The notes beneath the pieces are model-generated. The model was not told the DNA's origin. It was given only the letters and a program-made list of their open reading frames with translations, and did not search any database. Below are positions 36,458-46,771 of a DNA stretch of 64,000 nucleotides, piece after piece (the stretch's first letter is position 1; each line of letters opens with the position of its first letter). The stretch comes from Ephemerocybe angulata (taxonomy: Eukaryota; Basidiomycota; Agaricomycetes; Agaricales; Psathyrellaceae), in contig JAACJK010000174.1 in the NCBI GenBank assembly GCA_013368325.1, forward strand, positions 280,988 through 344,987, given 5' to 3'. Both the position numbers and the translations under genes were made by a program.

Positions 36458-39400
36458 ATGTTACTCACTGGTCTCAGTTTGAACTTGCCCGCTCCTATAC
36501 CCCTCAGCTGGGAGGGCGCCCACGACGAAAGCCGCTACGGCGCCGACTACACGACGACGACGACGACGACAGCTGTAATGCCGGCCTTGTTATCTAGCCC
36601 CAGGTCCCGGTCTCTTGCAGTTGACGCCACACTTCCGCTAGATCCGTCCTTTGTCGACATAGGCCACCCTGGGACGCACCGCAGCCCTCCTGTTCCACCG
36701 AAACAGGTGTCGCTTTCCTCATCGTCGGCATCGTCGTCGTCGACAACGGCTGCAGCCACCTTCACCGGGACGGCCCATTCCAAGCTCAGATCCACTTCAA
36801 CCGCGACCCCCGTCCCGATTACCTACCCGCACGCTCCACGCTCCTCCTCTCGATCCAGGACTCCTCATCATCGATCGACAAAGAGCCATGACACTGGAGA
36901 CGTGCCCGATGACCTTCTTCTGGGGCTTCTCAAGGAGTTTAGGGCTGCGAAGAAGCGGGAGAAGGAGGGCTTAGGCACGGGCAGCGTTAGTCTGAGCCAG
37001 GGTGTCAAGTCGCTGCTGCGTCCTCGGACGCCGCATGGGATAGACCCGATCGAACGAGCGAAGACGCCGATGTCCATCGACCACGATTCATCGCCACCAA
37101 GGAAGGGCCGTGAGCGGTCTTCCTCCTCCGCCTCATCTCGACCGTTCACCTCGAAGACAGCAGGATCGTCGAATTCGGAGTCGTTCGTCCTTCTGTTGAA
37201 TCAGCTCAAGCAGGAGACGAAACGTGCGGACGCAACCGAGACGCAGCTTCGGGAGCTAGCGGAACGATATAGGCTCCTGCGGCAGGAAAAGGTTAGCGTC
37301 GATGGTCAGTTAGCTGTTGTACGTGAGGAGCTGGGGCTTTACAAGGTTCAGCTGGATCTGGCGCAACGAGGTACGTGGCTTACTCCTTCGCATTCTTCGT
37401 ACCACTTCCAGTCGCTTTTCTAGTCACTGCCCCGTCGCCTATGTATCTAACTGTTCAACACAGAGATCCTCCGGGCTCAAGAGATCGTGAACAACGTCGA
37501 TCGGCAGCGGGTTGAGGCGGAAACGAATGCAGAGCGAAATAGGGCGAGGGTGCGCAAGTTGATGCAGGAACAACTGGTCGCACAGGCTCTGGAGGATGGT
37601 CGGAGGGAGGGGTTCGCGGAAGGAGTTCGGCGAGGTCGGGAGGTTGTGGAAGAGCGAGACCGTGCTAGGAGAGAACGAGAAAGGTCGGAGCGAATCGAAA
37701 GGGAGCGAAGAGAGCGAGAGGAAGAGGAAGAGCAGGACAGGTTAGAGTGGGAGAGGCGAAAACGAGAGAGGAAGGAGCAGGAGAGAAGGGAGCACGAAAG
37801 GAGAGAGCAGGAGGCACATGAACGAAGAGAGCGAGAGTGGGCTGAGCATGAACGTAGGGAGCGCGAAAGGTTGGAGCGAGAGCGGCTTGAGCATGAAAGA
37901 AGGGAGCAGGAGCAGCGTGAAAGGATGGAGAAAGAACGCGAACTCGCGTCGAGGAGGACGAGAGCCAGGAGTAACACTGTTGGCGCACCTTCCGTCACCC
38001 AGAGTACGACGACCAAGATATCCCCTGCCCAGGAGATTGCGAAGAACACTCGAGCAAGAGCGAGAGCGGATTCTGTACCTGGTCCGATGGCGACTACGAT
38101 TCGACAGCCATTGCCTTCCGGGTGGCCTGTTCCTCCTCAACGCCCCCAATCCACCCAACCTCGACAGCAGCCTCCACCCGTACCTCATACGACGCAGGTA
38201 CCGCCGCTATCATCAAGAAGTCGAACCCCAGGGCCTGCTCCCGCTCCTCGGAGCCACCCTCCTCCTGTTCCGCCCCTTCCTCGACCGGCTGTCCCACCAC
38301 AGCAGTCCGAGAGGAAGGCATCGACGTCCACCAATGGATCTGGCTCCAGCGGCTCGACTCGACCCAAACCTATGGCGAGGCCAAAAGACGTGAACTTGTC
38401 GATGTTGAATACGACGCTAACGAATGGACGACCCTACGTCCCGATGCCACCTCCTCCAGACAACTACATACCGATGATGGACGTCAACGGGAGCGTCCAT
38501 GTGCCACCGCCATTTGAGTTCAGAAGTTCGTCGCACGGGTCAGGTGCTCCACCTCCACCATCCAGGAGCTACCCTGGTGCGGCAAATTCACAGATTCGTA
38601 ATCACCAGCAACCACCTCAACAGCAACAAAATCGACGAGATCCCATTAGCCACAGGAGCTACCACGTTCGGGAACCCGAGTTCGATGAGCGAGGTGGCCA
38701 TGGTTACGAATATGCGGACCCCGAGAAGGAGCGACGAAGGCAACGCATCGTCGAATCCACTGGTGCAGGTCCAGACCAGACGCCAACCCCGAGACCCGGT
38801 TCTGCGGTGCCTCAACATCGTGGTCAGGAGACACAGGGGAGTGGGTGGGGGTATCGCCCGCCAACTAGAAACGGCAGGATGGATAAAGGGAAAGGAAAGG
38901 AACCGTTACGAGGGTGGGGTCAAAGCGTTGAGGTAAGTTATGCTTTCAGTTTGTTCTGGTCTGTTTACTGAGCAACCCGTCCGCGCTTTTAGCGCCCGGC
39001 GACGGCGGACCCCACCGGAGATGACGGCTTCCCCTGGCACGCCCCAGCGAGCACTGTCGAAGAACCGGATCTCCCCCTCGACACGTCTTCTACACTACCC
39101 GAACCGCGCTCGGTACCCGGCCATCCTAATCCCTCGCGGATGTATACCTCAACGCCGCGGAAGGCCAAGACGCCTTCCCCTCCGAGTGGGCGGACATCGA
39201 GGGCGTCGTCTATGTGGCTCATACCCCCTGATTATACGTTCAGCGGGGGCGATCCGAACGGAAACAGCACCCCGAATCTTGTGAGGAGCTTGACGAGCGG
39301 AACGACGCCTGAAATCGGGGTCGAGCCTCCGGTACGTATCTCTCATTCCTTGCCGTCATTCATCACTACCCTAATAACTTTCTTGCAGTCTCGATCTCCA

Positions 39401-39916
39401 ACGAGTATGGGTGAGGAGTCGGGGGCGATGGATAGCGGACTGTTGACGCCGGCAGGAGGCCCGCCGCCCTCCCGAACGCCGCAGCAGCCTCAACAGGCAG
39501 AACGACCCGATCCAGTGCCTGGATCCTACACCTACCAAGCGCCCGTCTATGGACGACCCGGTTCGCCCGTGACATCGCCGGACGACGATACGAATTCACA
39601 CTATCAATACTATTCCCCCACCAGCCGCCCAAGCGAGATTCCACCAGTTATCCCCTCAGCCCCAGACTACTGGCAAGAGCGCAACGAGTGGGTGCCGCCG
39701 CCGCCTGTTCCTCTGAGCCCTATCCCAGGGGCGAACGGTGCGAAGCCCGTGGAGCGTATAATCGGACCTGAGCCCGTTCAACACATTCTGGGGCTGAATC
39801 TCGGTGCGATGGCTAGCCCGGGAAAGGGAGACGGAGACGATGGGAAGTATGACAGCTATGTCTCCCCTGCGCCGTTGAATAGGCCGATATCGCTGTTCTC
39901 GGACTCCGATGGGTGA
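36458..39916 (+). CDS. Large low-complexity coiled-coil protein, four exons
   Basis: Family not recognised. Exons 36458-37370, 37464-38932, 38993-39331, 39389-39916 give about 1,082 aa. An in-frame ATG at 36578 after a poly-Thr run may be the true start, as the first 40 residues look like leader sequence. Layout: Ser-rich N-terminus; a helical stretch (DDLLLGLLKEFRAAKKREKE); a leucine-rich coiled coil around residues 240-310 (LLNQLKQETKRADATETQLR); then a long Arg/Glu array of RERE and EHERRE repeats (about residues 370-480); then a proline-rich region with PPPVP and PPPPDNYIP motifs that could bind SH3 or profilin-like partners (inference); and a Ser/Pro-rich tail ending ISLFSDSDG. This recalls cytoskeletal or polarity scaffolds, but no named domain supports that. 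All introns are GT..AG. Confidence 0.82.
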
Positions 39917-40404
39917 TAGCCAAGCTTTTGTGGCTCCAAGGCTGTTCTCCAATTTTCTTGCTATTGATCCTTATGACTGATACGTTATGCCAGCTACACC
40001 TTATGCATCGAATTCTGCTTCATGAACCTCCACAATTTGTATGATAGGTCCTGTATTATTCTTTCTCCTATGCCAATGTCGAGCTCACATTCTTACCCTG
40101 AATCCTACACCTTGTCGCACTCGCAGTCGCAGGTCTCCATGAACCATTGAACGTGGTCTAACCCGATTAAAGGGCACGTTCATCACGGCTCATGACGTCC
40201 TACATAGACCTTTCATTGGCGGATGGCTATCATACTGACTGAATGGTACATTCGTGATGACAACCGAAGGCCATGCGGCATGGAGCGCTTTCATATATTG
40301 AGCTTTGACAAGAGATGTACGGTTCCCTCTTCAACTCCCTTCAAGTCCACTCTCTCGCGGTCTATGACTTACGAGGACCCAGCGCTCCCTCCATCATCAC
40401 GGCA
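39917..40404. other. Intergenic, promoter of the membrane protein gene
   Basis: Holds the upstream copy of the direct repeat described below (about 40138-40228). No ORF of note. Confidence 0.4.
40138..40228 (+). repeat. Direct repeat, upstream copy
   Basis: This stretch resembles 41772-41868 on the same strand, including GTTCATCA, TCATGACG and TTTCATTGG(C/T)GGATGGCT. The pair flanks the membrane protein gene. Confidence 0.7.
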
Positions 40405-41630
40405 ATGGCTTTAGACCAGTGCGGATGCTCGTGTCTTCAGCCCGATCCCGATATCGCAGGAATTGGGGTGAGTTCGTGTGTTCTATTGACTTCTAAAGAA
40501 CGAAGAATACTCATCTGGCTCCGTTTATTCAGGGAATGATCTCATTCGCAGTGGGGTCCGCCGTCACGATCAACATCGCGGTCGCTACTCTTCTGCTCAA
40601 CCTTTCCTCCTCCCACAACAAACTCGACATATGGCTCTCCACACGCCTCTTCAAGCGCCTCAGAAATACTCAGGGTCCCACCGCCAATGCCATGTCAAAC
40701 CTCATCCTCCTCTCCATCCTTTTCTCATCCAGCGATTCTCAACTCATTACAGGGTTCGTCGTTCTCCTCGCCGGGTGGATACAGTTCTGGAATGGCCTCT
40801 CGGTGTACCACTTCTCTGTAATCGTCAACATGGCATGGTCGGCTACCAATAGCCAACTGCTTTCGTTCTTCGCATCGCAACTCGTTCAGGACAGCCACGC
40901 TATGGGACCTCCAGAGCCGAAGGAGGAAGATTGCGACGATGAACTAACGAGTGGTGCATCGACGCCACCGAACACACTCCGCTTCCCCAGGAGGTCCAAG
41001 CCTCTTCGAGCATCCTTGATGCTGGTTCACGCTGGGCTCCTCTTGACCGCAACGGCGATACAGAGTCATGGAGAGTGGTATGCGTCGTACCAGTGCCCCG
41101 TTCTCTGTGTCGCGAAACGGCTGAGGCCGGGCGGATCGACAATGCGTTGGATGATCGTGAACTACCTCTTGTTGCTCTGGGGTTACAGTGCAGCAATCAT
41201 CCCTTCATTCGCCATTACGTCCAAGCTCGCCAAGTCCATTCACGCCTCCATCTCCAGACAGCTCGGTCGACTTAAATCCACCCCGCAGCCACTCAGCTTC
41301 GTCATCAGGCTGTTGACTTACTTCGGCCTGTTTGTCGAGTCGATGACATTTCAAATCATCTTTCCGTATGGGTGGTTCATTCTGGGGCTTCTCGACCTAG
41401 TCGTGGTGAGGTACTGGGGGAAGGTCGCATTCGAGAAGTGTGGAGAGGATATGAAGGCGGAGACCAGGTGGGGATTTGGGCAGCTGGTTCCGATTCTTTA
41501 CCTCGTTGCACCACTCCTTCCCGCAATCGATGCATTCGGGAGATACAGGATGCTAAAAAGGTACGAGGCGAGTCGTAGGCTATCCCTGCCCCAAGCAAGT
41601 GGATCTACCCAGACCACATCATCAGGATAG
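40405..41630 (+). CDS. Polytopic membrane protein of a basidiomycete family
   Basis: Exons 40405-40467 and 40533-41630 (65-nt intron) give 386 aa. The start is preferred because it gives the short N-terminus MALDQCGCSCLQPDPDIAGIG; an in-frame ATG at 40315 would add 30 residues. The pattern PDxAGIG directly before the first membrane span is one I associate with uncharacterised multi-pass proteins of mushroom-forming fungi. About seven hydrophobic spans can be seen, for example near residues 25-45, 75-110, 115-135, 185-205, 235-260, 285-330 and 350-370. A charged cytoplasmic-type loop with EPKEEDCDDE lies between spans three and four. No transporter signature or signal peptide. Function unknown. 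The gene is bracketed by direct repeats. Confidence 0.82.
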
Positions 41631-41771
41631 GAGGATCTAGACGTCCTATAGAATGCTCGACCTCCATATACCATCTGCCGTACAGATTCTCGGGCTTGAC
41701 GGACGCAAGTAGGCACCCATAATACACACTGTGTTAAGGAATAGCCGAAGAAAACATCACCGCAAGTTTTT

Positions 41772-41868
41772 CATGGACGTGGTACCATGGTGTAAGCCGA
41801 TTGAAGAGCAAGTTCATCAGGTTTCATGACGGCCAACGCAGGACTTTTCATTGGTGGATGGCTGTTTT
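41772..41868 (+). repeat. Direct repeat, downstream copy
   Basis: Second copy of the sequence at 40138-40228, beginning about 140 bp after the stop codon of the membrane protein. Because the upstream copy lies in a promoter position, this may be the promoter remnant of a lost tandem gene copy. Confidence 0.7.
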
Positions 41869-42615
41869 TTCGTGCACTTCCAGCTAGTCTTTCACGCAGT
41901 GAGTCAGCCTGGTGTGGGCTCTGCCCACATCAGCAAAAGGCCTGACGCGTGCGGGGTGTGGAGGGGCGGATGGCATCCGCCCCTCGCCTCTCCAACGCCA
42001 TCCACCGTGGAGGGGAGTTGGGCGTCTACCAGACTTATGCGGCTACGGTCTCCGCCTCGCGCATGGTGTGTCTGTCGTGTTGTTAGTGCGTACCAAGGTT
42101 TCAAGATTCCATGTTGATAGCGGGACTTCGCTGAGATAAGAGGCTAGCTCAGCCCTTTAGATCCTTTTCATTCAGTCACAGCAGGTTGAAGTACTTCGTT
42201 GATATTAGGTATTGGGGCTTCAATCATCTCAACCTAGCTTTCAGGGGGCTGGATAGGCGCTTCGAAATGCGTTAAGTTTTAACCCTTAAGATTTCGTTCC
42301 CCCGGCACCACGGCGCACGCCAGTCGCTGTCAAGTTCTCAAACGTGCTACCGTGTATCTCATGCAATGTTTTCAATGATTCTTCAACAAATAGTTTCCGC
42401 TCGACGGATCGGCTGAACGGGGTCGAAGGCAGATAGTTAATACGACACACCCTATGATATTGGATCTGACGCTAGTAAAAGTATAATATACATTCTCGGA
42501 GCCTCATAACAGGCATGGTCACAAAGCGGGGAGTCACAGACTGAGTAAAGCATAGTGGCTTCGCATTCGCCACCAGTAGCCTGATTAACCGAAGCTTAAC
42601 CAGCGGCGGAGAGCT
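41869..42615. other. Intergenic
   Basis: Contains a 12-bp perfect inverted repeat (41961-41985). No recognisable gene. Confidence 0.4.
41961..41985. repeat. Perfect 12-bp inverted repeat
   Basis: Arms GAGGGGCGGATG and CATCCGCCCCTC are separated by a single G. It would form a strong cruciform or hairpin, or a dimeric factor site. Confidence 0.75.
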
Positions 42616-43826
42616 TCAAGTTGAGCATTCATCTGCCCACTTGGAGATTGACTCTTTCGTCCAGCTGCTCCCTGGGGCGCTTCCAGTATTGTTTTCGTCT
42701 TCGAGAAGCTTCCTGTGTTTGCCTTTGTGCTCGCTTGAAGAGCAGCTGTGTTCGATTTCGCTGGAATGACGCTTCGCCCCCCGGGGAACTTTTATCCAGC
42801 TTGAAGGTGGATACCATATTCGGCGGGGAGCGGTGCAAACGCTGTCTCCGTCGGATGGTTCAGTGTCGGGTTCTTCGCAATCGCTCTGAGATTCCATGGA
42901 CATATAAGCCCTTTCCTCTTCCTCTTCCTCTCCATCCTCCTCCTCGTGGGGAACCACGTTCAAGAAGGAAGGATCAGCCTTCGCTCCAAGGGGCAAAGAC
43001 CCGCTTGCCCAAGCTGGGTAGAAGTCGGCAAGCTTGCAGACGACAGGGTTGGTCTCCAGTAGGTTGATGATGAAGGGGTCAGTCTGCTTCTCTAAACTTG
43101 AAAGCAGACACGCCATACGAAGAATCACATATTTTGGGTGGACATGTGAGGTGAATGATGGGAGGGTGGTGAATGGATGCAAGTGAGTCGTAAAAGCGAC
43201 TGGGTCGGCGAGATTGGTGTCTTGATTTTGGCGTGTAATTCCGAAGGAGGACAGGCCAGCGAGAGGGATAAACGTGTAACGGAAGGTTTCATCCTGGTAA
43301 TAAGTGAATAAGTGAGTAAGTGCATGGGATCAGGCCTAGCGGTGGCATACCTCTAAATCTGGGAACCGTTGACGAGGGAGGGGTGATCCAGGGAATCGGC
43401 CCTTGGGCTTTGACAAAAAGCGGTCTACTATACGCTCCTCTGGAATGAGAGCCCAAAGGCCACTCTTGTATAGTGAGTGCAAAGATGCTCCTACTGAGTA
43501 GATAGTCAGCCTCGACTGTGACTCCAAAGGTCCCTGATGACGTACAAAAGAAGACATTGCGGCGAGTGTCGAGGTTTAAAGTCCCCTTTCGCATCTTCCA
43601 TGACCATTCTATCGATTTCATCTGCTAAATGTCAGAGTTATCCACGATATATAACAGAAGGGACACGTACAAACTTCCTATCTGCAGACAGTTCGCGAGG
43701 AACAACATGCACCGCTTCGACACCGCGCTCCTTCGGGCAGTTTTCAACAAGACACCTCATTCCATTAGGATCAGCTTTCTGCGCTCTAATTTTAGATCCT
43801 TCTGAGGTAGGCTTGATACTCGGCAT
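42616..43826 (-). CDS. HNH-endonuclease-like protein, four exons
   Basis: Exons on the minus strand by eye: 43826-43671, 43624-43546, 43493-43351, 43293-42616, giving about 351 aa. The N-terminal half carries an HNH-like pattern common in basidiomycete hypothetical proteins: CLVENC, then His in EAVHVVPRE, then Asn in LNLDTRRNVFF, then His in SLHSLYKSG, followed by WALIPEERIVDRFL. In true HNH nucleases these residues bind metal and cut DNA, so nuclease activity is possible but unproven. The second exon could begin three bases later (43621). The C-terminal half is acidic and disordered (EEEDGEEEEEERAY) then basic and Ser-rich, with no further domain. No signal peptide. No neighbour suggests a restriction or defence partnership. 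Confidence 0.8.
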
Positions 43827-45447
43827 TGTGATGCTTCGCCGAACGACGGGGACAGGGAGGTGGGCGACGCTGAGGAATGGCACCGACGATGATAGCGAGG
43901 GTACGAAAGAAAGGACGCGACAAAATAATTGGCCTACTTATATCATTCAACGTGGGAAATTCCCAGAGCAACCGATGCTTTCAAGGATTCAGAGCGAGTG
44001 GCTTTCGTCTGGGAGGGTCAATGAAGGGCGGCAGCTTGAAAGGATGAGTCGGTGATGGCTTTGTCACCGGTCAACCGGTCACTAGTACTGGTCACTGGCA
44101 CCACTGATCTCCATTGTTGAAACGCAATGGAAAAAATGGGGATCCCACGCGAGTCGAAGCGTGGCCAGATTGCTGTTGCCACTCAAGAAAGGGTGGTCAA
44201 GGTACCATAGTAGGCTAGTTGTCTTTCGTCGAATTAGCCGCAGTCGGCTTCACGAAGGCTGTGGTTATCGTAGAGTCGGGCCCCGGGATGCGTTTGACAG
44301 TGGTGAGCGCTGGACTAGCGCGTAGCGCGCTGTCCTGCCGCCCTCAGCATCCTACCTTTAGGCGCCCGGGCCTGTGTGCGCGTGTTTTTGTCAGCGCCTT
44401 CGGCGCTTAGTCAGCCTCGCTTCCTGTCGCGCTCCGTTTGTACGCCAACTTCTTGATCACGACGACGACGACGACGCTTTCCAGCGGGATTTCTCAATCG
44501 AGGCAGCGAATCTGAGTCGACGAAATCTATTGGTAGGGCGCTCGGGAACGAAGGCTGCGTCACGCACTGCTGGATCGCAGCATCGAGTTGCAAGAGCTCA
44601 CTGGTGCGTAGAGAGTGCGAGAATACGGCTGGTACGTCAGGATATACCAGCGCACATAGGATTCTTGACTCACAAGTGCGCCAGACTCTGACTTCCCATC
44701 TCCCAGAGTGCCGGTGTGCAGGAGCCATGTTTGCCGTCGTCGTCTTCATGGTGTCGGCCATGGCTTCTCGTTTGTGGGTAGTCGTCGTCTTCAGGAGGGC
44801 CCTGGTAGTGGAGGCGTGTTGCTAGACGTCGCCGGCACGTCTAGGAAGGTTCAAAGGTAAGCTTTTGTCAGTTTCGATGGGGTGATCGTACTCACCGTCT
44901 ACGCCTAGCCTCACGTCCACGACCTTTGCTGTATATAGTGCGAGACTGCGGCTGGTCAGTCAGTCAGTCACTCGCACAGGTCGGATGGCTCACTCACCTA
45001 TTTTTCGCGCCAGATGCCCCATGGGACCGCACTCGACCGGTTGTGTGCAGGAAGCGGTGTTCGAAGGTGCGCGAGAGGTCCCTGGCGCGTCTAGTGAAGG
45101 TAAGTTTTGGCACTTTCGGGGTTGATGTCGTGCTCACCGTTTAAATCCAGCACAAGATCGATTCTGAGCCGCGCTTCACAGCAGTGGTCGGTACGTTGCA
45201 GTGTTGGGCGTGAGTTATGTGCCAGTTACGGTTATAGTTCCTGGACACTTGAAAAGTGGGAAGGTTTTGTCTACGTAGGGCCTCGTCGAATGGTTTCAGC
45301 TTCCAGCATGCCCATATTAGGAGATAAAGTCCTTTTTAGTATTTGATTGATTCTTATGTAATGATTACATGATTGATGTCTAAGGCAAAAAGGCAATGAG
45401 GCCTGGGCTCTGTGTACCTCGTGGGAGACCGCTTACCAGGCGTTAGC
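43827..45447. other. Intergenic with diverged tandem repeats
   Basis: No supportable gene. A block near 44820-44960 resembles one near 45075-45160 (shared CGTCTAG, AAGGTAAG, TTTCG, GTGCTCACCGT-like words), and a GCGAGAATACGGCTGGT-like word recurs near 44607 and 44940. A (GAC)n run sits at about 44459-44475. Confidence 0.45.
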
Positions 45448-46440
45448 TCAACACACTGTGCCCCTTGACCTCTTTGCTTTCCTTTCTTCCTCTGCTGCTG
45501 TCCTCAGTTCCCTTTGTCGAGCCGACCTCCTAAGGCGAACTTCTCTTTTCCTGCGGGCACTCGACGTACTTTCGCCTTGATCTCTCGAACGTTGCAACTT
45601 CCTTCCTGTTCGATACTGCCCCTCGATTAAGGTCGTCTGGTTCTCCCCTCTTTCATCTTCGAAGTCCATGGCGAATCGGGACTCGTTTATGTTGAGGTCC
45701 AAGCAGGGTATTACTGGGTCTAGGATTGGGGTTGCGAGGTGTTTGTAGCAGATCTCAGGGCACCTGGTGAAGGACAGCGTTTTGGTTGTCCAATTGATTT
45801 CTGGGTTGTGGCGCGCTAGCCATGCGAACCCTAGAATGACTGGATGGTTCAGGGAGGTGACGAAGAAGGATAGCATTTCGATGTGGTTTGATATTTGCAC
45901 CGGCAACGTGCACGTCGCCGTTATTTGTCCTGACGTATTCTCGGACCCGTCTGCGTTGTATATGTTCAGCGGCGTGGACAGCTTCCGCGCTGGGAGCTTG
46001 TACAACGAAACGAAGCCTTTGTCCATGTAGCAGTTGGTGGCGCCACTGTCGATCATTGCTGTTATGGAGACGGTGTTTTTGCTGTTCGACCACGGTCTGA
46101 AGACCGTGTTTATTAGCAACGTCGATGGTGATCTGACCCCAGGTCCGTTCCATGGATAATTCGCGGACCGACTTTTAGGAGGGGCAAGCAGGGGGGCGAC
46201 GTCTGCTTCAGGTCCTCTCCGATGTGTTCTGCATGGGTAGCGGTTGGTTCCGTTGCAGTTCGAGTAGGGGCCAGGATCTACGTGCATCTCGTCGTGTTGG
46301 AGGGGAGATGGGCTTTGTGTGCGGTGGTTGCTGGATTCCCTGTCGAACTCGTATTGAGGTACTTGCATGGATGCCCCCATCGAAAGGGGTAAGGTACACC
46401 TATGTGCGCCGATGGGGTGGGGTATGCGCTGGGTGGCCAT
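45448..46440 (-). mobile_element. Lone retropepsin ORF, Ty3/gypsy-type remnant
   Basis: A single open frame of 330 aa encodes a retroviral-type aspartic protease. The catalytic motif is TAMIDSGATN, and the flap-side and second-lobe region reads HPVILGFAWLARHNPEINW, which is the order seen in Ty3/gypsy polyproteins. Upstream residues are a Gly/Pro-poor linker rich in Ser and Arg. The C-terminus is a basic Arg/Glu-rich tail. No reverse transcriptase, RNase H, integrase or gag is attached on either side, and no LTRs were recognised. It is therefore a remnant or a separately maintained protease gene. The frame is fully open, which is unexpected for an old fragment. It is transcribed away from the neighbouring F-box gene. 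Confidence 0.8.
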
Positions 46441-46630
46441 TTGGTATTGTCTTCAATGCCTTTGAGTCCTGGCCTTTAAGTAGTCTGGGGTTGTGGGCTG
46501 GGACTGGTTGAATCACTCTGGGAATCTACCCATCTCGGATGGTACCCACCTTAGGCTGTACAGCTTGGGTCGCGCCTGTACTTGTTTGGTAAGGTGCTAA
46601 GGGTACCCCCAAGTAACGCCGGCCTTTAAG

Positions 46631-46692
46631 CAAAGGTACGCACCTTAGGTTGTGTATGTATTCTGATTGTGTAGCTAAGGTGCGTACCTTTG
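46631..46692. repeat. Perfect 18-bp inverted repeat
   Basis: Arms CAAAGGTACGCACCTTAG (46631-46648) and CTAAGGTGCGTACCTTTG (46675-46692) are exact complements around a 26-nt spacer. It lies about 80 bp before the F-box start codon, between two divergent genes. Related GGTACCCACCTTAGG and GGTGCTAAGGGTACCC words lie just to its left (46539-46615). Confidence 0.85.
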
Positions 46693-46771
46693 ACTGTATA
46701 CAGTGCCAAACAATCTTAGTGAGGTTAAAAACCGTCGGTATTTGGCATTGGAGCTCGACACCCTTTCTGTT

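Noticed and set aside
37487..38049. Minus-strand Ser/Arg-rich ORF inside the coiled-coil gene
   Set aside because: It is the exact antisense of the Arg/Glu repeat array on the plus strand.
45395..45445. Structured-looking GC-rich stretch considered as a 5S rRNA or tRNA-derived element
   Set aside because: It does not match 5S rRNA internal boxes and forms no cloverleaf.
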